A stretch of 64,000 bases of DNA from Candidatus Nitrotoga sp. AM1P. Its GTDB lineage: Bacteria > Pseudomonadota > Gammaproteobacteria > Burkholderiales > Gallionellaceae. Of this stretch, positions 59,335 to 64,000 are shown in pieces. A model generated the notes under the pieces. That model made no database searches. It saw only the letters and a list, made by a program, of their open reading frames with translations, and was not told where the DNA came from. The DNA lies in contig NZ_AP019547.1 in NCBI RefSeq assembly GCF_013168275.1, positions 2,604,001 to 2,668,000 of the forward strand, read 5' to 3'. The position numbers and the translations under genes were made by a program. Numbering within the stretch: position 1 is the first letter of the stretch; each line of letters begins with the position of its first letter.

Positions 59335-59538
59335 ATGGCAACTGGTACAGTAAAATGGTTTAACGACGCAAAAGGTTTTGGATTTGTTACTCCCGATGAT
59401 GGAAGCGAAGATTTGTTCGCACACTTTTCAGCAATTAACATGAGCGGCTTTAAGTCTCTTCAAGAAGGTCAAAAAGTTACCTTTGAAGTTACGCAAGGTC
59501 CTAAAGGTAAGCAAGCATCCAATATTCAAGCTCCTTAA
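59335..59538 (+). CDS. cspA: Cold-shock domain protein (CspA family)
   Basis: The 67-residue RNA chaperone has RNP1 KGFGFVTP and RNP2 DLFAHFSAI. The start MATGTVKWF is preceded by TAAGGAAG. A strong terminator follows. The long structured leader fits cold-inducible expression. Confidence 0.95.
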   Translation: MATGTVKWFNDAKGFGFVTPDDGSEDLFAHFSAINMSGFKSLQEGQKVTFEVTQGPKGKQASNIQAP

Positions 59539-59556
59539 TTGGTTCTTGATTAGCTT

Positions 59557-59590
59557 AAAAAAGCCCGGCATTTTCATGCCGGGCTTTTTT
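59557..59590 (+). terminator. Intrinsic terminator after the cold-shock gene
   Basis: GCCCGGCAT / ATGCCGGGC stem with a TTTC loop, flanked by A6 and T6. Confidence 0.92.
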
Positions 59591-59890
59591 ATTTTATCTA
59601 TGTGCCGCACATCGCACGTAACTATGCAGGTGGAAGTCCGGCAGCTAGGTTTTCGCAGAGCCGAAGGCTAGGGAAACGACAAAGGACATTGTCACAAGAC
59701 AGGATCTGGAGGAAGTCGATTTCAAATTAACCAAAGCGTTGTTGGTGCCTGTGTTCAAACAGGCCATGGAAGGGCTGGTATCGGATGCGGTTACATGCTG
59801 ATAAAGTTCAGCATGATGATTGCTGACTGCTTCCCTTTGCTTTGATCTGCATGGCGCATGCCCCGTATCGCATTTGCCTACGGGCGCCAT
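59591..59890. other. Spacer between cspA-type gene and M17 aminopeptidase
   Basis: 300 bp without a gene. A GTGGAAGTCC-containing segment at about 59627 and CCGAAGGCTAGGGAAACGAC at about 59661 loosely recall group II intron RNA, but nothing decisive is visible. Confidence 0.25.
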
Positions 59891-61342
59891 CTAGACCGGG
59901 AGCGAGTCCTGTAGCATCCGTAGCCCCCATGCCACGCCAAATCCTGTCACTTCGCTTGCTACGATGCCCAGCCCCCCTTCGCAGCGGCTCGCGGATAGAT
60001 CGATATGCAACCAAGGCGTGTTCTCGACAAAACGCTTTAGGAATCGGGAGGCCAGAATATGATCAGCCTCGCCATCCAGCGTGCATTGCTTGATGTCAGC
60101 CACTTTGGAATCCAGCGCAGCTTCATAGTCGTCATCCAGCGGGAAGGCGCACAGGCGTTCGCCGCTTTGCTTACCTGCGCTGACTGCACGCTGCAGCAAT
60201 TCCTCGCAGTTACCGAGCACGCCGCTGTAGCGCGCGCCTAAGGCCACGGCCATGCTGCCGGTCAGAGTAGCGAAGTCAATGATCAAATCTGGTTTGGCGC
60301 GTGCCGCCAGCGTGAGTGTATCGGCTAGTACCATGCGTCCTTCGGCATCGGTGTGAATAATTTCGATGGTGGTGCCGTTCAGCGCAGTCACAATATCGTT
60401 TTGTTTGTACGCTTTAGGACTAATATGGTTTTGCGCGATTGCCAGCCAGCAATCGATGTTCACTGCCAGCTTGTTCTGTGACGCGGCAAGCAAGATACCA
60501 AGTGCTACGGCTGACCCGTTCATGTCCTCGTGCATGCCATGCATATAGCGTGCTGGTTTCAGGTTGTGCCCGCCGGTATCGAAGCAAATACCCTTGCCTA
60601 CCAGCCCGATGGTTTGCTTGGCTTTCGGATGAGTGTAGCGCAGATGTACGATGGCGGCATCTTCGTCCGCGCTGCCCTGTGCTACAGCTACGAAAGCACC
60701 CGCGCCCAACTTGCGCAGTTTCTTAAGATCAAACTCAACATGTTTCCAGCCATGTTGTTGCGCGAGTATTTTTACTCGCGTCCGGTATAGAGCTGGAGTC
60801 AATTCGTTAGGCGGAAGTACAGTCAATTCGCGGCATAGAAAATTGCCTTCGGCCTGCGCCTTGAGTGATACAAATGCTTGCTTGTCGGCAAAACCAACTA
60901 GTTCAATTTTACGCAGCGGTTTACGTTCATCTTTTTTCTTATGTTCCGGCAATAGGGCGCTATTCACCCATGCACCATACACGGCCAGCTCTGCAGCCAG
61001 CTTGCGTTGCGCAGGATCGCCCAGCACTACAATGGCAATATTTTTAGGTTTTTCTGCCAGAAGCAATTGCATGGCTTTGCGTACTTGGGTCTGGATGGCG
61101 AAAGCGTCCTTGGAAAAATCCAGCATCGTCCAGACCATCAACGCGCCATTAGCTGCATTGGCAGAGACCGGCGTGTTAATTAATTCATCTATCTTGAGGC
61201 TGCGTCGCGTCAATACGGTCTTGAGTAAGTCGCTATGTGGTAAGTCTTGGGGTAGCGTTTTGGCCTTGGGTAGTAGCACCAGCAAATGTTGGTTTGTCAG
61301 GTTTTTGGACGGTGTCAGGGAGAGAGTAAGTTGTGCTAGCAT
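59891..61342 (-). CDS. M17-family leucyl aminopeptidase
   Basis: Cytosolic aminopeptidase with two metals. The ATG at 61342 follows GGGGA at 5 nt and gives 483 residues. The metal and active-site motifs are GKGICFDTGGHNLKPA, MHEDMNGSAVALG and the signature HTDAEGRMVLADTL. The N-terminal domain is divergent from PepA, so it is better placed with the PepB-like/leucyl aminopeptidase family proteins. It is divergent from thyA with 70 bp between. Confidence 0.92.
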   Translation of the reverse strand: MLAQLTLSLTPSKNLTNQHLLVLLPKAKTLPQDLPHSDLLKTVLTRRSLKIDELINTPVSANAANGALMVWTMLDFSKDAFAIQTQVRKAMQLLLAEKPKNIAIVVLGDPAQRKLAAELAVYGAWVNSALLPEHKKKDERKPLRKIELVGFADKQAFVSLKAQAEGNFLCRELTVLPPNELTPALYRTRVKILAQQHGWKHVEFDLKKLRKLGAGAFVAVAQGSADEDAAIVHLRYTHPKAKQTIGLVGKGICFDTGGHNLKPARYMHGMHEDMNGSAVALGILLAASQNKLAVNIDCWLAIAQNHISPKAYKQNDIVTALNGTTIEIIHTDAEGRMVLADTLTLAARAKPDLIIDFATLTGSMAVALGARYSGVLGNCEELLQRAVSAGKQSGERLCAFPLDDDYEAALDSKVADIKQCTLDGEADHILASRFLKRFVENTPWLHIDLSASRCEGGLGIVASEVTGFGVAWGLRMLQDSLPV

Positions 61343-61412
61343 TTGTTCCCCAAGAAATTTTATGTATTGTTTGGCATTATACAAACAGTCACTACCTATT
61401 CCCTGAATCTTT

Positions 61413-62207
61413 ATGCGCCAGTATTTATATTTATTGAAGCATGTGTTGAATCACGGTACAAAGAAGAACGACCGCACCGGCACCGGCACGATCAGCATCT
61501 TTGGCTATCAGATGCGCTTTAATCTGGAACATGGCTTTCCGCTGGTCACCACCAAAAAATGTCACCTGAAATCCATCATATATGAGTTGCTATGGTTTTT
61601 GCAGGGCGATACTAACATCCGTTATCTCAAGGAAAATGGTGTCAGAATCTGGGATGAATGGGCGGACGAGGATGGCAATCTTGGCCCGGTGTATGGCAAG
61701 CAGTGGCGCTCGTGGACAGCAAGGGATGGTCTCACCATTGACCAGATTTCAGATGTTATAGAACAGATTAAATGCAATCCTGATTCACGCCGCTTGATCG
61801 TTTCTGCTTGGAATGTAGGAGAACTGGATCAAATGGCGCTGGCGCCTTGTCATGTCATGTTCCAATTCTATGTGGCGGATGGCAAGCTTTCTTGTCAGTT
61901 GTATCAGCGCAGCGCGGATATTTTTCTGGGCGTGCCGTTTAATATCGCATCCTACGCGTTGCTCACTATGATGATGGCGCAAGTATGCGGTTTGAAACCA
62001 GGCGATTTGGTGCATACGTTTGGGGATGCACATCTGTACCTCAACCATCTGGAACAGGCTGAGCTGCAACTGTCGCGCGAGCCGCGACCCCTTCCGATCA
62101 TGCACATTAACCGCGATGTGAAAAATATATTCGACTTCAGGTTTGAGGATTTTAGCCTGGAAGGATATGACCCGTATCCGGCGATCAAGGCTACCGTGGC
62201 GGTATGA
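61413..62207 (+). CDS. thyA: Thymidylate synthase ThyA
   Basis: ThyA methylates dUMP using methylene-THF. The length (264) and catalytic Cys146 ([11 protein letters not shown]) match E. coli ThyA exactly; other motifs are [16 protein letters not shown] and [23 protein letters not shown]. folA begins inside its stop, forming the classical pair. Confidence 0.97.
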   Translation: MRQYLYLLKHVLNHGTKKNDRTGTGTISIFGYQMRFNLEHGFPLVTTKKCHLKSIIYELLWFLQGDTNIRYLKENGVRIWDEWADEDGNLGPVYGKQWRSWTARDGLTIDQISDVIEQIKCNPDSRRLIVSAWNVGELDQMALAPCHVMFQFYVADGKLSCQLYQRSADIFLGVPFNIASYALLTMMMAQVCGLKPGDLVHTFGDAHLYLNHLEQAELQLSREPRPLPIMHINRDVKNIFDFRFEDFSLEGYDPYPAIKATVAV

Positions 62208-62725
62208 TGAACGAACAAAGGGAAGAAATGGGGAAGGGCAGGGTGGCAATCATTGTTGCGATGGCCCGTAATCGTACCATTGGGCTTAATAACAGGCTGC
62301 CTTGGCATATCCCGGCTGATCTTAAACGCTTTAAATCGCTCACCATGGGACACCATCTTATTATGGGGCGCAAGACTTTTGATTCTATCGGTAAGCTCCT
62401 GCCCGGTCGCACTACCGTGGTGGTTACACGCAATCACGCATTAAAAATTGAAGGCTGCATCATGGCCTACTCGCTGGAAGATGCGATAAGAGCTTGTGCG
62501 GGGGATGATGAGATTTTTATTGTCGGTGGCGCTGAACTCTACGCATTGGCCATGCCGTTAGTGGACACGATCTACCTCACCGAAATCAATCTAAATGTAG
62601 CAGGCGATGCTCATTTTCCGGAATTTGATAAAAAACTATGGCAGGAATTAGCGCGCGAGCAATGCAGCCAGGAAACTCCCCAGGCATTGGAATATCATTT
62701 CGTCACTTATGGCAGGAAAAAGTAA
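62204..62725 (+). CDS. folA: Dihydrofolate reductase FolA
   Basis: FolA regenerates tetrahydrofolate consumed by ThyA. The 173-residue protein has [29 protein letters not shown] with the Trp-His-Ile core and Asp, [16 protein letters not shown], and [14 protein letters not shown]. An internal ATG at 62228 is an alternative start that removes eight residues; it is preceded by GGGAAG. Folate link with folE at 27.8 kb. Confidence 0.96.
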   Translation: MMNEQREEMGKGRVAIIVAMARNRTIGLNNRLPWHIPADLKRFKSLTMGHHLIMGRKTFDSIGKLLPGRTTVVVTRNHALKIEGCIMAYSLEDAIRACAGDDEIFIVGGAELYALAMPLVDTIYLTEINLNVAGDAHFPEFDKKLWQELAREQCSQETPQALEYHFVTYGRKK

Positions 62726-62761
62726 TAGTACTAGGGAACGAATGATATTTTAAACCACTAT

Positions 62762-63544
62762 TTACGCCCCCGTTTTCTTTCGACTTGTAATAATTAAATT
62801 GTAAGCAATCTGTATTTCCTTTGCTTGTTCAGTTGCTACAGCGATCATGTCTTCAGGGACACCCTGGCCCATTAACTTGTCAGGGTGATATTGGCTCATT
62901 AACTTGCGGTAAGCGCGTTTAATTTCTTGGTCGCTACTTTCCTTGCTTACTCCCAGCGCTTTATAGGCATCGTCCAAACTGGTGGCGGAAGATATTTGCC
63001 CCCCAGCAAAGTGCGACTGGTTTAAAACCATATCCAGTATTCGCTTAAATGCAGCCTCGTCATAACCAAAATGTCGGGCAATGTCTTTTAGCATTGTTTC
63101 TTCATCTGAATGAATATGCCCATCAGATAAAGCCATGACAATGAGATAGACCAGCAACATTTGCTTTAAATCATTCGTATTGCCACAAATGGCAATAAAT
63201 TTATTTAAGTTCGGCTTAATATCAAAATTTGCATCGGCTCCTTGCTTAAAAAGGGCAATGGCCTGTTGCCTATGCTCAGCGGACATTCCCAGTTTTTGAA
63301 TGAACTGTTCAACATGATCAATTTCATCTTGTGATATATGGCCATCCGCTTTAGCCAGTTTACCCATTGAAATAAAAACAGTTTCAAGAAATACTGATTG
63401 CCGTTGGGATTGGCTAAGCGGGTTAACTCCGCCCATACCATAAGCTCGATAACGATCAATAAAACTCCCTAGTAAATAACCAATAAAAGCCCCGAAAAAA
63501 CTCCAAAAATAAAAACCTAATAAGACACCAATTAGTTTAAACAA
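62762..63544 (-). CDS. djlA: DjlA-type membrane-anchored DnaJ co-chaperone
   Basis: The 260-residue protein has an N-terminal membrane segment (about 1-28), a TerB-like domain at about 50-170 (ISMGKLAKADGHISQDEI and VMALSDGHIHSDEE, acidic metal-binding helices) and a C-terminal J-domain with the HPD motif in QYHPDKLMGQG. It stimulates DnaK near the membrane. It converges with folA. Confidence 0.92.
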   Translation of the reverse strand: MFKLIGVLLGFYFWSFFGAFIGYLLGSFIDRYRAYGMGGVNPLSQSQRQSVFLETVFISMGKLAKADGHISQDEIDHVEQFIQKLGMSAEHRQQAIALFKQGADANFDIKPNLNKFIAICGNTNDLKQMLLVYLIVMALSDGHIHSDEETMLKDIARHFGYDEAAFKRILDMVLNQSHFAGGQISSATSLDDAYKALGVSKESSDQEIKRAYRKLMSQYHPDKLMGQGVPEDMIAVATEQAKEIQIAYNLIITSRKKTGA

Positions 63545-64000
63545 GGCAACTCCAAAGATTAGATGAGAAAAAACAAAGCCCCCGCCGCAAGTAACTGGGT
63601 ATTAACTGGACTCTTACAGTTCGCTGACTTTAGACAGTTTTTTGTATTTAGTGAAGGGTTTTTCACCACGATTAAATGTCGTTCTAAAAATTGACCATCC
63701 ATCACCCCTGATGCATCAGTTGCAGCCAGGAAAGAACGAGGTTGACTAACATTATATTTTATTTGGATCTCCATCAAGCTCTCACACTGCGCAATATATC
63801 GTCAGAGTGTATCCCGAAATTGATCCGCTAGCCTTGTGGGCGAAGCAGTGAAAAAGGATTGGCGGGCAACTGTTTTTTGCTCCGAGTTTTTCTAAAAAAT
63901 AAGGATTTTGCTTATTTTGTTATTTTAGCACCCATGCATAATGTTCTTTAACATTGGATCCGTAATCATTGTTTAACCTGTTGAGCGCCACTATTACCAG
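63545..64000. other. Right-end spacer
   Basis: 456 bp to the window edge. A weak minus-strand frame (63559-63777) has no Shine-Dalgarno and no recognisable family. AT-rich; presumably promoter DNA of djlA and part of an unseen neighbour. Confidence 0.3.

Noticed and set aside
63559..63777. 72-codon minus-strand frame near the right edge
   Set aside because: No Shine-Dalgarno and no recognised domain.

Overview
The window looks like a chromosomal segment of a betaproteobacterium of the Nitrosomonadales/Gallionellaceae type. Reasons are the order pilMNOPQ-aroK-aroB-dgt, the order trmJ-cysE-iscR followed by a SUF-type cluster, a thyA-folA pair, and moderate GC with AT-rich spacers. A periplasmic, clade-I-like chlorite dismutase makes a nitrite oxidiser of the Candidatus Nitrotoga kind a reasonable guess, but this is inference from family knowledge and was not tested by any search.

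Layout. 0-3.6 kb: the 5' part of an AraC-type regulator and a large secreted multidomain protein starting with a DUF1036-like module. 3.6-7.5 kb (minus strand): a probable oxidative-chlorine defence block made of an unknown lipoprotein, exported MsrB and MsrA, and chlorite dismutase. 7.7-10.7 kb: a MalY/PatB C-S lyase, a flavin monooxygenase, and an orphan antitoxin with the wreck of its toxin gene. 10.9-14.2 kb: a small catabolic-looking locus (DHDPS/NAL-family lyase and class II aldolase) divergent from a MocR-type regulator. 14.5-19.6 kb: mutS, suhB, trmJ, cysE.

19.6-29.5 kb: one long Fe-S assembly cluster, iscR-iscA-sufBCDSU-nfu-rhodanese-Rieske-folE-iscS, headed by a sigma-70 promoter that overlaps an IscR-type site. 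29.6-30.9 kb: a REP-like hairpin, dsbB and a cyclophilin. 31.2-35.5 kb: an accessory patch with a GC-rich SF1 helicase/Vsr-like nuclease fusion (probable defence gene), a small unknown gene, a perfect 20-bp inverted repeat and a frameshifted HNH endonuclease. 35.5-44.6 kb (minus strand): hemerythrin, HPP membrane protein, serB, mfd, dgt, aroB, aroK. 44.7-49.7 kb: the type IV pilus assembly operon pilMNOPQ. 49.7-51.1 kb: an IS4-type fossil and an internally deleted IS5 element with intact ends and a TTAA duplication.

51.3-64 kb: FKBP, dapA, bamC, an MBL-fold hydrolase, an alanine-repeat lipoprotein, a dead IS110 element, a ribosomal oxygenase gene (roxA), slyD, a cold-shock gene with a structured leader, an M17 aminopeptidase, thyA-folA and a DjlA-like co-chaperone. 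No rRNA, tRNA or CRISPR array was seen. The best candidates for something undescribed are the Cld/MsrA/MsrB/lipoprotein block and the solitary helicase-nuclease.
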